Part shown: piece after piece, positions 31,268 to 40,650 of the stretch
How positions within the stretch are numbered: position 1 is the first letter of the stretch
How the letters are laid out: every line of letters starts with the position of its first letter
Assembly (NCBI RefSeq): GCF_004348425.1
Contig: NZ_SMKK01000049.1
Span: forward strand, 1-44,924
From: Actinomadura sp. 7K507
Lineage (GTDB): Bacteria; Actinomycetota; Actinomycetes; Streptosporangiales; Streptosporangiaceae
Direction: 5' to 3'
DNA length: 44,924 bases
The notes under the pieces: model-generated
Seen by the model: only the letters and a program-made list of their open reading frames with translations
The model's database searches: none
What the model was told of the DNA's origin: nothing
Program-made: the position numbers and the translations under genes

Positions 31268-32851
31268 CTACCTAGGCGTGAGGCGGAAGATTCTCAGCTC
31301 GCGGTCCGCGCGTTCCACGTAGCGGTCGTAGACGGGCCACACCTGGGTGAGACGGGGCCAGATCTCGGTGCGTTCGGCGCCGTCCAGCAGGTGGGCGGTG
31401 ACGGGCACGGTACGTCCCTGGAAGCTGACCTCGGCCTCGGGGTTCTTCAGGAGGTTCCCGGTCCAGGCGGGGTGCTTCTCGCGCCCGAAGTTGGAGCCCA
31501 CGACGAAGAAGCCGCCGTCGTCGTCGGGGAGGCACGCCAGGGGTGTCGAGCGGGGGAGTCCGCTGACCGCGCCGGTCGTCGTCAGCACGAGGCTGGGGAC
31601 GAGGAGCTGGCCGAGCAGGAGGCGCCCCCCGCTGACCTTGTGCAGGGCTTTGTCGATGGGCGGGACGATCCTGGGGCCGATCTTGGCGAACCATCCGGCG
31701 CCGGAGACCCGGTGGAAGACCGGTCCGAAGGTGCGCTGGATCAGCGAACGCTTCTCTCCCGGCCTGCCGGTGTGGCCGCCGCCCGGCGCGCGCCGGCGAG
31801 GACGGGAGACGTTCGTTTCCGGCATCGGCTTCTCCTCGGGCGCGAGCCGCCCGGCCCGGCGTGGTTTCAGGTGGCCGGTCTCGGCCAGCCATCGCAGGCC
31901 GTCGGCGACCGTATCCTCGACCGGACGCAGGGTGAGGTCCAGCGCGTCCAGGGCGGGACGGTCGTCGGTCGGCACCAGCGTCACCATGAACTCGGCGGCG
32001 TCGCGGGTGAGCGGATAGTCGAACCGGCGGACGCGCTTGGCCGCGTCCAGGGCCGAGCCGAGCCCGAGCATCACGCGGCTCGGGACCGGGACGCGCCGGC
32101 ATCTCACGCCGGTGAGGCGGTCGCAGAGGTCCGCGTACTGGGGCCAGGTCAGGTAGTGGCCGCCCAGGACCCACCGGCTCGGTCCCTGCCGGGCGCCGAC
32201 GGAACGTGCCAGCGCCTCGCCGAGGTCGCGGACGTCGATGACCGAGACGCCGCCGCCCGGGAGCGGCCACACCTTCCCCAGCGCGGCGGCCAGGCCCTCC
32301 ATCAGCGTGTCCAGGGTGGGCTGGTGGGGGCCGCACACGCCGCCCGGGTAGACGATCGTGACCGGTGCGCCGTCGGCCTGCAGGTCGCGGGCGTACCGCT
32401 CGGCGGCCAGCTTGGACTGGCCGTAGCCGGTGCGCGGGCTCGCGAGGGCGCCGTCCGCGGTGATGACCGGGGCGGACGGCGGGACGAACACCCCGATCGT
32501 CGAGACGTGGACCACGGGGTCGAGGCCGCGGGCGACGGCTCCGCCGACGACGTTGCGGGTGCCCCGGACGTTGGCTTCGACGAGATCTCCGGCGGCACCG
32601 GTCACGCCGATCGCGGCGGCGGCGTGGATCGCGGCGTCGCAGCCGTCGAGCGCCTGCGTGACGGTGTCCGCGTCCAGCATGTCGCCTGGGACGAGTTCCA
32701 CGTCCGCTGCGTTGACGCCGATCGTCTCCAGGATCTTCGTCGTCTTGCCCGGGTCGCGGACCAGCGCGCGCGGGCGGTGCCCGGCGGCCAGGAGGGCACG
32801 GACGGTGTAGGACCCGACGAACCCGGAGGCGCCGGTGACGAAGACCCGCAT
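31268..32851 (-). CDS. NAD-dependent epimerase fused to DDN-type F420 reductase
   Basis: A 527-residue two-domain protein. Residues 1 to ~335 are an extended SDR of the epimerase/dehydratase type: TGASGFVGSYTV at the N-terminus and GYGQSKLAAERYA with the Tyr-x3-Lys pair. Residues ~385-527 are a deazaflavin-dependent nitroreductase-like split-barrel of the mycobacterial Ddn/FGD2-like family: LVLTTTGAVSGLPRSTPLACL, FFVVGSNFGREKHPAWTGNL and WPVYDRYVERADRELRIFRL. Met343, in the linker, lies 6 nt after GAGGAGAAGCCG on the mRNA, so the second domain could also be translated alone from 31825 (185 residues). The ATG at 32851 is 7 nt after TAGTTT, suggesting a leaderless mRNA. Reaction and substrate unknown; the second domain should bind F420. 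Confidence 0.87.
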   Translation of the reverse strand: MRVFVTGASGFVGSYTVRALLAAGHRPRALVRDPGKTTKILETIGVNAADVELVPGDMLDADTVTQALDGCDAAIHAAAAIGVTGAAGDLVEANVRGTRNVVGGAVARGLDPVVHVSTIGVFVPPSAPVITADGALASPRTGYGQSKLAAERYARDLQADGAPVTIVYPGGVCGPHQPTLDTLMEGLAAALGKVWPLPGGGVSVIDVRDLGEALARSVGARQGPSRWVLGGHYLTWPQYADLCDRLTGVRCRRVPVPSRVMLGLGSALDAAKRVRRFDYPLTRDAAEFMVTLVPTDDRPALDALDLTLRPVEDTVADGLRWLAETGHLKPRRAGRLAPEEKPMPETNVSRPRRRAPGGGHTGRPGEKRSLIQRTFGPVFHRVSGAGWFAKIGPRIVPPIDKALHKVSGGRLLLGQLLVPSLVLTTTGAVSGLPRSTPLACLPDDDGGFFVVGSNFGREKHPAWTGNLLKNPEAEVSFQGRTVPVTAHLLDGAERTEIWPRLTQVWPVYDRYVERADRELRIFRLTPR

Positions 32852-32858
32852 GGCTCAC

Positions 32859-32864
32859 AAACTA
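32859..32864 (-). promoter_or_regulatory. -10 box of the epimerase-DDN gene, probably leaderless
   Basis: TAGTTT on the minus strand ends 7 nt before the ATG at 32851; no Shine-Dalgarno. Confidence 0.5.
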
Positions 32865-32966
32865 GCGCTTGGTAACGTCCGGGCGACAGCCCTGATCGCC
32901 CCTCGCCCAAGAGTAACGACCGCGATTTCGGACACTTCCAATACCGGGAACGCGCACAACCGATCG

Positions 32967-32995
32967 TTGACGCTCCTGGAACGCTCCAGCACACT
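32967..32995 (+). promoter_or_regulatory. Promoter of the inositol operon
   Basis: TTGACG (32967-32972), 17-nt spacer, CACACT (32990-32995). The spacer is filled by an operator dyad (32976-32989). The predicted leader is about 30 nt with a GGGAGGGG Shine-Dalgarno. Confidence 0.6.
32976..32989. promoter_or_regulatory. LacI-type operator in the inositol promoter
   Basis: CTGGAACGCTCCAG: 5-bp arms around a central CG-containing core, the symmetry of LacI/GalR-family sites such as the actinobacterial CebR operator. It sits between -35 and -10. A second GGAACGC half-site occurs 31 bases upstream at 32947-32953. Confidence 0.65.
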
Positions 32996-33030
32996 CGTGA
33001 GTCACCTGACCGCCGACCGGGAGGGGATCG

Positions 33031-34062
33031 ATGAAGATCGGACTGGCAGGCGCGGGACGCATAGGCGCGCGCCACGCCACCGCTCTGTGTGAACTGCCCG
33101 ATGTGGAGGCCCTCCGCATCGCCGACGCGGATCCGGGCCGCGCCCGCGACCTGGCCGCCCGGCTGCCCCGATCGCCGCGCGTCGCGGCGCTGGACGCGGT
33201 CGGGGACCTGTTCTCCGCCGGCCTGGACGGGCTGGTCGTCGCCGCGGCCACCGACGCGCACGCGCACCTGGTGGAGCGGGCCATGGCCGCCCGGATTCCG
33301 GTGTTCTGCGAGAAGCCGCTCGCGCCGGATCTTGATGGAACGTTCCAAACAGTGGCCGCCGCGGCCACCGCCGGGGTGCCCGTGCAGGTGGGGTTCCAGC
33401 GCCGGTTCGATTCCGGGAACGCCGCGGCGCGCGAAGCCCTGGCGTCCGGGCGGCTCGGCTGGCTGCACACCGTCCGCTCGTGCAGCTTCGACCCCGCGCC
33501 GCCGCCCGCCGAGTACGTCCCGACGTCCGGCGGGCTCTTCCGCGACTGCGTCATCCACGACCTGGACCTCATCCGGTTCGTGACGGGACGCGAGGTCGTC
33601 CGGGTGATGGCCTCCGGCTCCAACCGCGGCGACGACTTCTTCCGCGAGTGCGGCGACATCGACACCGGATCCGCCCTGCTCGTCCTGGACGACGGGACGC
33701 TCGGGCTCGTGTCGGCCACCCGCTACAACGCCGCCGGATACGACTCGCGCCTGGAGCTGTTCGGGTCCAAGGACAGCATCGTCACCGGTATGGACGAACG
33801 GACGCCCGTGTCCGCACTGCCCGAACCCGATGCCCCGGAGAGCGAGCCGGGCGGGGCGCCGAAACACGCCTACGGCGGCTTCATGGAGCGGTTCGCGGAC
33901 GCCTACGACGCCGAACTGCGCGCCTTCGTGGACGTGGTGGCCGGCCGCCGCGGCAACCCGTGCCCGCCTGAGGAGGCGCTGGAGGCGTTCTACCTCGCGG
34001 AGGCGTGCGAGCTGTCCTTCCGGGAAGGGCGGATCGTCGGGACCGAGGAGGTGCGGCGATGA
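33031..34062 (+). CDS. iolG: Inositol 2-dehydrogenase (Gfo/Idh/MocA family)
   Basis: A 343-residue NAD-dependent dehydrogenase that oxidises myo-inositol to scyllo-inosose, the first catabolic step. The Rossmann motif is GLAGAGRIGARHA at the N-terminus. The family EKP motif with its catalytic Lys is in PVFCEKPLAPD, and RDCVIHDLDLIRFVTGREV carries the catalytic Asp/His. The ATG at 33031 follows GGGAGGGGATCG. It is first of eight genes in one operon; its stop overlaps the next ATG (ATGA). The assignment to inositol rests on the downstream iolC, iolB and iolD genes. A perfect operator palindrome is embedded at 33336-33347. Confidence 0.9.
   Translation: MKIGLAGAGRIGARHATALCELPDVEALRIADADPGRARDLAARLPRSPRVAALDAVGDLFSAGLDGLVVAAATDAHAHLVERAMAARIPVFCEKPLAPDLDGTFQTVAAAATAGVPVQVGFQRRFDSGNAAAREALASGRLGWLHTVRSCSFDPAPPPAEYVPTSGGLFRDCVIHDLDLIRFVTGREVVRVMASGSNRGDDFFRECGDIDTGSALLVLDDGTLGLVSATRYNAAGYDSRLELFGSKDSIVTGMDERTPVSALPEPDAPESEPGGAPKHAYGGFMERFADAYDAELRAFVDVVAGRRGNPCPPEEALEAFYLAEACELSFREGRIVGTEEVRR
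33336..33347. promoter_or_regulatory. LacI-type operator inside iolG
   Basis: TGGAACGTTCCA, a perfect 12-base palindrome matching the promoter operator at 10 of 12 core positions or better, 359 bases downstream of it. It falls within iolG codons. It is suited to repression by looping or roadblock. Confidence 0.6.
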
Positions 34063-34910
34063 GGGTCGCGGCCGCGCCGATCTCGTGGGGCGTGTGCGAG
34101 GTCCCCGGCTGGGGTCATCAGCTGGAGCCCGGACGGGTCCTCGCCGACATGCGCGACCTCGGCCTCGCGGCGACGGAACTGGGGCCGGACGGCTTCCTGC
34201 CCGGCGACACGGGCGCGAGGGACGCGCTGCTGGCGTCCTACGGGCTGGGTCTCGTGGGGGCGTTCGTCCCGACGGTCCTGCACGATCCGGCGTACGACCC
34301 GATGCCGGACGTCGACCGCGCCCTGGACCGCGCCGGCGGCGTCCTCATCCTGGCCGCCGCGACCGGGCTGGACGGCTACGACGGGCGTCCGGAACTGGAC
34401 ACCAAGGCGTGGGCGACGCTGCTGGCCAACCTCGACGCGATCACCCTGCGGGCCGCCGCACGCGGCCGCCTGGTCACCCTCCATCCGCATGTCGGGACGG
34501 TCGTGGAACGGCGCGCGGAGGTCGAGCGGGTGCTGGGCGGCAGCAGCGTCCCGCTGTGCCTGGACACCGGGCACCTGCTCGTCGGCGGCACCGACCCGGT
34601 GTGGCTGGCGCGCTTCGCCGCACCACGCATCGCGCACGTCCACCTGAAGGACGTGGACGCCGCGCTCGCCGACCGCGTGCTCAACGGCCAGGTCACCTAC
34701 ACGGACGCGGTTCGCGACGGCCTGTACCGGCCGCTGGGGGACGGCGACATCGACATCTCCGGCATCATCCGCGCGCTGGAGGGCGCCGGTTACGAAGGCT
34801 GGTACGTGATGGAGCAGGACACCGTCCTGACCGAGGAGCCCGCAGAAGGCGGCGGTCCCTACGACGACGTCCGCAGAAGCCTGGACTTCCTCACCGGAGT
34901 GGCCCGATGA
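34059..34910 (+). CDS. iolE: Sugar phosphate isomerase/epimerase, probable inosose dehydratase
   Basis: A 283-residue TIM-barrel protein of the AP endonuclease 2/xylose-isomerase-like family. It begins with AAAPISWGVCEVPGWG, has conserved His/Glu/Asp metal-ligand segments (TLHPHVGTVVE, LCLDTGHLLVGG, IAHVHLKDVD), and ends with GWYVMEQDTVL. In inositol clusters this family supplies inosose dehydratase (IolE) or the isomerase IolI/IolH. IolE activity is required and no other candidate lies in the operon, so I use iolE with some reserve. ATGA overlaps couple it to both neighbours. Confidence 0.78.
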   Translation: MRVAAAPISWGVCEVPGWGHQLEPGRVLADMRDLGLAATELGPDGFLPGDTGARDALLASYGLGLVGAFVPTVLHDPAYDPMPDVDRALDRAGGVLILAAATGLDGYDGRPELDTKAWATLLANLDAITLRAAARGRLVTLHPHVGTVVERRAEVERVLGGSSVPLCLDTGHLLVGGTDPVWLARFAAPRIAHVHLKDVDAALADRVLNGQVTYTDAVRDGLYRPLGDGDIDISGIIRALEGAGYEGWYVMEQDTVLTEEPAEGGGPYDDVRRSLDFLTGVAR

Positions 34911-35842
34911 CCTTCGACCTCATCACGATGGGACGAGTGAGCGTCGACGTCTACCCGGACCAGGTGGGCGTGCCGCTGGAGGACGTCGAGTCGTTCGGCA
35001 GGTACCTCGGCGGCAGCCCCACCAACGTCGCGGTGGCCGCGGCGAAGCACGGCCGCAGCGCCGCCGTCGTCACCCGCACCGGGGACGACCCGTTCGGCCG
35101 GTTCGTCCACAACGCCCTCAAGGGGTACGGGGTGGACGACCGGTTCGTCACGGCCGTCCCCGGGCTGCCGACCCCGCTGGCCTTCTGCGAGATCTTCCCT
35201 CCGGACGACTTCCCGCTGTACTTCTACCGCTACCCCAAGGCCCCTGACCTGGAAATCCATCCGCACGAGCTCGACCTAGAGGCGATCCGTGAGGCGCGCA
35301 TCCTGTGGGCCACCGTCACCGGGCTCTCGCAGGAGCCGAGCCGTGAGGCGACACTGACCGCGCTCGGCGAACACCCCGGGCAGACCGTCATCGACCTCGA
35401 TTACCGGCCGATGTTGTGGGCCGACCCCGCCGAGGCCCCGCATTGGGCAGGGCTCGCTCTGGAGCGCGCCTCCGTAGCGGTGGGGAACCTGGACGAGTGC
35501 GAGGTCGCCGTGGGGGAGCGCGAGCCGCACGCCGCCGCACGCGCGATCCTGGCCCGCGGCCCCGAACTCGCGATCGTGAAGATGGGGCCGGAGGGCGTTC
35601 TGGCGGCGACGGCCGGCGAGGTGGTGGAGGTGCCGCCGGTCAAGGTCGACGTCGTGAACGGACTCGGCGCGGGCGACGCGTTCGGTGGCGCGATCTGCCA
35701 CGGGCTCCTCGCCGGATGGGACCTGCGGCGGCTGATCGAGTTCGCGGGCGCCGCCGGGGCGATCGTCGCGTCCCGCGTCGCCTGCTCCGCCGCGATGCCG
35801 TCGCCGGACGAAGTCGAAGCTCTCCTGGAGGACCCCCGATGA
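34907..35842 (+). CDS. iolC: 5-dehydro-2-deoxygluconokinase
   Basis: A 311-residue PfkB/ribokinase-family sugar kinase that phosphorylates 5-dehydro-2-deoxygluconate in inositol breakdown. It begins FDLITMGRVSVDVYPDQVGVPLEDV, an IolC-like start, has YLGGSPTNVAVAAAKHG for substrate binding, and the catalytic GAGDAFGGA near the C-terminus. FYRYPKAPDLEI is also typical of IolC. Coupled by ATGA overlaps to the iolE-like gene and iolB. Confidence 0.93.
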   Translation: MTFDLITMGRVSVDVYPDQVGVPLEDVESFGRYLGGSPTNVAVAAAKHGRSAAVVTRTGDDPFGRFVHNALKGYGVDDRFVTAVPGLPTPLAFCEIFPPDDFPLYFYRYPKAPDLEIHPHELDLEAIREARILWATVTGLSQEPSREATLTALGEHPGQTVIDLDYRPMLWADPAEAPHWAGLALERASVAVGNLDECEVAVGEREPHAAARAILARGPELAIVKMGPEGVLAATAGEVVEVPPVKVDVVNGLGAGDAFGGAICHGLLAGWDLRRLIEFAGAAGAIVASRVACSAAMPSPDEVEALLEDPR

Positions 35843-36696
35843 AGTACCACCTGCCCGCGGGAACGGCCGCCGAGGAGCCGTACGGGCTGGTCGTGACGCC
35901 CGAGTCGGCCGGATGGGTGCACTCGGCGCTGCGCGTCCTCGAACTGCGGGACGGCGGCTCGCACGAGTTCCGGACCGGCGAGTTCGAGATGATCGTGCTG
36001 CCGCTCGCCGGGGCGTGCGAGGTCGAGTGCGACGGCGAGCGGTTCGGGCTGGACGGCCGCGACCACGTCTTCAGCCGGGTCAGCGACTTCGCCTACGTGC
36101 CGCGGGACGCGCGCGTCGCGGTGCGCGGGCGCGGCCGGTTCGCGCTGGCCGGGGCGCGCTGCGAGGCCCGGCTCGAACCGCGCTACGGTCCCGCCGGGGA
36201 CGTCCCCGTCGAGCTGCGCGGCGCCGGCCCGGCGAGCCGGCAGGTCAACAACTTCGGTACCCCGGAGGGTTTCCCGTTCGCCGAGAAGCTGATCGCGTGC
36301 GAGGTGCTGACGCCGGGCGGCTGCTGGTCGTCCTACCCGCCGCACAAGCACGACGAGGAGACGCCGGACGAGGCCGTCCTGGAGGAGATCTACTACTTCG
36401 AGGTCGCCCGGGACGGCATGGCGTACCAGCGCGTCTACGGTTCGCCGGGACGCCCGGTCGACGTCCTCGCGGAGGTGCGCAGCGGCGATGCCGTCCTGAT
36501 CCCGCACGGCTGGCACGGGCCGTCCATGGCGCCGCCGGGGCACGACCTCTACTACCTCAACGTGATGGCCGGGCCGTCCCCGGAGCGGGCCTGGCGTATC
36601 TGCGACGATCCGGCGCACGCCTGGATCCGTGACACCTGGCAGGGGCAGGCGATCGACCCGCGGCTGCCGCTGACCTCGCCGGAGGGACGGTCATGA
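35839..36696 (+). CDS. iolB: 5-deoxy-glucuronate isomerase
   Basis: A 285-residue cupin enzyme converting 5-deoxyglucuronate to 5-dehydro-2-deoxygluconate. The metal-site motif SSYPPHKHDEETPDEAVLEE carries the His/His/Glu ligands. EEIYYFEVARDGMAYQRVY and HGWHGPSMAPPGHDLYYLNVMAG complete the second cupin signature. Normal family length. The start ATG overlaps the iolC stop. Confidence 0.95.
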   Translation: MKYHLPAGTAAEEPYGLVVTPESAGWVHSALRVLELRDGGSHEFRTGEFEMIVLPLAGACEVECDGERFGLDGRDHVFSRVSDFAYVPRDARVAVRGRGRFALAGARCEARLEPRYGPAGDVPVELRGAGPASRQVNNFGTPEGFPFAEKLIACEVLTPGGCWSSYPPHKHDEETPDEAVLEEIYYFEVARDGMAYQRVYGSPGRPVDVLAEVRSGDAVLIPHGWHGPSMAPPGHDLYYLNVMAGPSPERAWRICDDPAHAWIRDTWQGQAIDPRLPLTSPEGRS

Positions 36697-38561
36697 AGCT
36701 CACGGTGGGGCAGGCCCTCATCCGGTTCCTCGGGGCGCAGTACAGCGAGCGGGACGGGGACCGGCGGCGGTTCTTCGCGGGCTGTTTCGGCATCTTCGGC
36801 CACGGCAACGTCGCAGGCATCGGCCAGGCGTTGCTGGAGCACGCCGACGACTCGCCAGACCACGGAGAGTTCCCGTACTACATGGCCCGCAACGAACAGG
36901 CCATGGTGCACACCGCGTCCGGATACGCCCGGATGAACGACCGGCTGGCCACCTTCGCCTGCACGACGTCCATCGGCCCTGGGGCGACCAACTTGGTGAC
37001 CGGTGCGGCCCTGGCCACCATCAACCGGCTGCCCGTCCTGCTCTTGCCGGGCGACGTCTTCGCCACTCGCCCGGCCAACCCGGTGTTGCAGGAGCTTGAG
37101 GACGCCCGGTCCTACGACGTGTCCGTCAACGACTGCCTCAAGCCCGTGTCGAAATACTGGGACCGCATCAACCGTCCTGAACAGCTCCCCAGCGCGCTCA
37201 TGGCGGCGATGCGCGTCCTCACCGACCCGGCCGAAACGGGTGCGGTCACGCTGGCGCTGCCACAGGACGTGCAGGCGGAGGCGTACGACTGGCCGGACGA
37301 GCTGTTCGCCCAGCGGGTGTGGCGCATAGCGCGGCCTCTGCCCGAACCCGCTTCGCTGGACGAGGCGTCCGCCGTCCTCCAAGCCGCCGAACGCCCGCTC
37401 ATCGTGGCGGGCGGCGGCGTCATCTACTCCCGGGCCACCGACGACCTGCGCGCCTTCGCCGAACGCACCGGGATCCCTGTGGCCGAGACCCAGGCGGGCA
37501 AGGGCGCCCTGCCTTGGGACCATTCCTGCTCAGTGGGCGCCATAGGCGCGACGGGCACGACCGCGGCGAACGCACTGGCCCGCGAAGCCGACGTCGTCAT
37601 CGGCATAGGCACCCGCTACAGCGACTTCACGACCGCGTCCCACAGCCTGTTCGCCAACCCGGACGTGGCGTTCGTCAACGTCAACGTCGCGAGGTCCGAC
37701 GCCGTCAAACTCGCGGGCATCACCGTCGTCGCGGACGCCAGGGAAGGCATCCGGGGCCTGAACGCCGCGGTGGACGGCTACTGCGTCCCGGACGCCTACC
37801 GGAACGAGGCCCGAGTCCTGACGGCCGACTGGAACGCGAAAGTCGACCGGGCGTACGCGTCCCAGGGCGGGAAGCCACCCGCCCAGTCCGAGGTCATCGG
37901 CGCCGTCAACGAGGCCGGCGGCCCGCAGGACGTCGTCGTGTGCGCCGCCGGGTCCATGCCGGGCGACCTCCACAAACTGTGGCGGGCCCGTGACCCGAAG
38001 GGCTACCACGTCGAGTACGGCTACTCCTGCATGGGCTATGAGATCGCCGGTGGCCTCGGCGTCAAGATGGCCGCTCCCGACCGCGAGGTGTTCGTCCTCG
38101 TCGGGGACGGGTCGTACCTGATGATGTCCCAGGAGCTGACCACGGCCCTCGCCGAGGGAGTCAAGCTGATCGTCGTGCTCGTCCAGAACCACGGGTTCGC
38201 CTCGATCGGGAACCTGTCGGAGTCGGTCGGTGCGCAGCGCTTCGGCACCCGTCACCGCGCCCGCACCGGCACGGGCCTCGACGGCGATCCGCTGCCGGTC
38301 GACCTGGCCGCCAACGCGGCCAGCCTGGGCGCCGGCGTGCTCCGCGCGTCCACCGCCGACGATCTTCGCGACGCGCTCGGGGAGGCGAGGAGGGCCGCGC
38401 GGACGACGGTTATCCACATTGAGACGGACCCCTTGGCAGGCACCCCGGACAGTGCGGCATGGTGGGACGTCCCGGTCGCGGAGGTGGCGGCGCTGGACTC
38501 CACCAGGCGGGCACGCGCCCGTTATGAAGGGGATCAGCGGGCACGCCGCCAGCATCTGTGA
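36693..38561 (+). CDS. iolD: 3D-(3,5/4)-trihydroxycyclohexane-1,2-dione hydrolase
   Basis: A 622-residue thiamine-diphosphate enzyme that opens the cyclitol ring. The catalytic Glu of the ThDP site is in YMARNEQAMVHTASGYARM. The ThDP/Mg motif is in VLVGDGSYLMMSQEL followed by VVLVQNHGFASIGNLSE. GGGVIYSRATDDL marks the middle domain. The length is as expected for IolD. It overlaps iolB by ATGA and is followed after 47 nt by the binding-protein gene, which has its own Shine-Dalgarno. Confidence 0.95.
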   Translation: MKLTVGQALIRFLGAQYSERDGDRRRFFAGCFGIFGHGNVAGIGQALLEHADDSPDHGEFPYYMARNEQAMVHTASGYARMNDRLATFACTTSIGPGATNLVTGAALATINRLPVLLLPGDVFATRPANPVLQELEDARSYDVSVNDCLKPVSKYWDRINRPEQLPSALMAAMRVLTDPAETGAVTLALPQDVQAEAYDWPDELFAQRVWRIARPLPEPASLDEASAVLQAAERPLIVAGGGVIYSRATDDLRAFAERTGIPVAETQAGKGALPWDHSCSVGAIGATGTTAANALAREADVVIGIGTRYSDFTTASHSLFANPDVAFVNVNVARSDAVKLAGITVVADAREGIRGLNAAVDGYCVPDAYRNEARVLTADWNAKVDRAYASQGGKPPAQSEVIGAVNEAGGPQDVVVCAAGSMPGDLHKLWRARDPKGYHVEYGYSCMGYEIAGGLGVKMAAPDREVFVLVGDGSYLMMSQELTTALAEGVKLIVVLVQNHGFASIGNLSESVGAQRFGTRHRARTGTGLDGDPLPVDLAANAASLGAGVLRASTADDLRDALGEARRAARTTVIHIETDPLAGTPDSAAWWDVPVAEVAALDSTRRARARYEGDQRARRQHL

Positions 38562-38608
38562 TCAACTCCTCAGACCGTCCATTCGGGGAGAAACGGAGAG
38601 CAGATCCG

Positions 38609-39595
38609 ATGAGAGGCGTTTTCGCGCGTGGATCGTCCAAGGGGCTCGCGGTTCTCGCCGCGAGCGTGCTGGTTCTGAGCGCATGCAGCGGTTCGGGCGG
38701 CAAGGAGGCCGAGGAGGACACCGGCGGTTCCGGCCCCCGGCTGGAGATCGCCATGGTGACGCACTCCGCCCCCGGTGACACCTTCTGGGACATCGTGCAG
38801 AAGGGCGCCCAGGCCGCCGCCGACAAGGACAACGTCGAGTTCCTGTACTCGGCCGACCCGGACGGCGGCAAGCAGGCCCAGCTCGTCCAGGCCGCCATCG
38901 ACAAGAAGGTGGACGGCATCATCGTCACCCTCGCCAAGCCCGACGCGATGAAGGACGTCCTGGCCCGCGCCGCCGCCGCGGACATCCCGGTGGTCTCGAT
39001 CAACTCCGGCCAGGAGGAGTCGGCGGAGCTCGGCGCGATCGCGCACTTCGGGCAGGACGAGTCGATCGCGGGTGAGGCGGCCGGCACCGAGCTGGGGAAG
39101 ATCGGCGCCTCCAAGGCGCTGTGCGTGGTCCACGAGCAGGGCAACGTGGGCCTGGAGGCCCGCTGCGACGGCGCGCGCAAGACGTTCGACGGCGACCTGG
39201 AGAACCTGTTCGTCCAGGGCGCGAACATGCCGGACGTCAAGTCGTCCATCACGGCCAAGCTCCAGTCCGACAAGAGCATCGACGGGGTCCTGACGCTGGG
39301 CGCGCCCTTCGCCGCGACCGCCGTCGACTCGGTCGAGGAGACCGGCAGCGAGGCCAAGATCGGCACGTTCGACCTGAACAAGGACCTCATCGCCTCGATC
39401 AAGTCGGGCGCCATCGAGTTCGCCGTCGACCAGCAGCCCTACCTCCAGGGCTACGGGGCCGTCGACCAGCTGTGGCTGCTGAAGAACAACGGCAACGTCC
39501 TCGGCGGCGGGCGCCCGGTGCTGACCGGCCCGGCGATCGTCACCAAGGACAACGCCGCGGAACTGGAGGCGTTCGCCGACCGGGGGACCCGGTGA
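38609..39595 (+). CDS. Sugar/cyclitol ABC transporter binding lipoprotein
   Basis: A 328-residue protein. The signal peptide has a basic start, hydrophobic [11 protein letters not shown], and lipobox LSAC. The mature part is a type I periplasmic-binding fold: [25 protein letters not shown], then [15 protein letters not shown] and IPVVSINSG, as in RbsB/IatA-like proteins. Its place behind iolD suggests myo-inositol or a related cyclitol as ligand (inference). The ATG at 38609 follows CGGAGAG. Its stop overlaps the permease GTG. Confidence 0.9.
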   Translation: MRGVFARGSSKGLAVLAASVLVLSACSGSGGKEAEEDTGGSGPRLEIAMVTHSAPGDTFWDIVQKGAQAAADKDNVEFLYSADPDGGKQAQLVQAAIDKKVDGIIVTLAKPDAMKDVLARAAAADIPVVSINSGQEESAELGAIAHFGQDESIAGEAAGTELGKIGASKALCVVHEQGNVGLEARCDGARKTFDGDLENLFVQGANMPDVKSSITAKLQSDKSIDGVLTLGAPFAATAVDSVEETGSEAKIGTFDLNKDLIASIKSGAIEFAVDQQPYLQGYGAVDQLWLLKNNGNVLGGGRPVLTGPAIVTKDNAAELEAFADRGTR

Positions 39596-40650
39596 CCCAC
39601 ACGGTCACCGAGCCGCCGGTGGCCGGGCCGGGCGCGGACGAGCGCCTGGCCCGGCAGTCGCCGCTGCGGCGGCTGCTGGGCCGCCCGGAGCTCGGCGCGC
39701 TGCTCGGCGCCGTCGCGCTGTTCGTGTTCTTCTCGGTCGTCGCGGACGCGTTCCTGCAGACCGGCTCGTTCTCGACCGTGCTCTACGCGAGCTCCACGTT
39801 CGGGATCATGGCGGTCGGGGTGTCGCTGCTGATGATCGGCGGCGAGTTCGACCTGTCCGCCGGGGTGATGGTGACGTCCGCGGCGCTGATCGCCGCACTG
39901 ACCGCCTACCAGTTCACGCTGAACGTGTGGGCGGGCGTGGCGATCTCGCTCGTCCTGACGCTGGCGCTCGGGATGGTCAACGGGCTCCTCTACAACTGGA
40001 CGAAGCTGCCGAGCTTCATCATCACCCTCGCCATGTTCTTCATGCTCGCGGGCCTGAACCTCGGCGTCACCAAGGCCCTCACCGGCAACGTCGCGAGCGA
40101 CTCCGTCCGCGACATGGACGGCTTCGGGAGCGCCCGCGCGATCTTCGCCTCCGACATCACGATCCTGGACGTCCGGGTCAAGATCACCGTGTTCTGGTGG
40201 CTGCTGTTCGTGGCGATCGCGACCTGGATCCTGCTGCGCACCCGCATCGGCAACTGGATCTTCGCGGCGGGCGGATCGGCCGCCGCCGCCCGCGCGGTCG
40301 GCGTCCCGGTCGCCCGCGTCAAGATCGGCCTGTTCATGGGCGTGGCCTTCTGCGCCTGGTTCTCCGGCATGCACCTGGTGTTCGCGTTCGCGACCGTCCA
40401 GTCCGGGGAGGGCGTCGGCAACGAGTTCCTCTACATCATCTGCGCGGTCATCGGCGGATGCCTGCTGACCGGCGGGTACGGATCGGCGATCGGCGCGGCG
40501 ATCGGCGCGTTCATCTTCGGCATGACGAACAAGGGCATCGTGTACGCGGAGTGGAATCCCGACTGGTTCCGGTTCTTCCTCGGCGCGATGCTGCTCATCG
40601 CCACCGTGGTGAACCTGGTCGTCCGGCGCAGAGTGGAGCGAGCCTCGTGA
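39592..40650 (+). CDS. Sugar/cyclitol ABC transporter permease (RbsC type)
   Basis: A 352-residue BPD_transp_2 membrane protein with about eight to ten helices. [20 protein letters not shown] and [26 protein letters not shown] (the ATPase-contact loop) are the RbsC-family signatures. It starts with GTG overlapping the preceding stop (GTGA), and its own TGA overlaps the next GTG the same way. Confidence 0.93.
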   Translation: MTHTVTEPPVAGPGADERLARQSPLRRLLGRPELGALLGAVALFVFFSVVADAFLQTGSFSTVLYASSTFGIMAVGVSLLMIGGEFDLSAGVMVTSAALIAALTAYQFTLNVWAGVAISLVLTLALGMVNGLLYNWTKLPSFIITLAMFFMLAGLNLGVTKALTGNVASDSVRDMDGFGSARAIFASDITILDVRVKITVFWWLLFVAIATWILLRTRIGNWIFAAGGSAAAARAVGVPVARVKIGLFMGVAFCAWFSGMHLVFAFATVQSGEGVGNEFLYIICAVIGGCLLTGGYGSAIGAAIGAFIFGMTNKGIVYAEWNPDWFRFFLGAMLLIATVVNLVVRRRVERAS

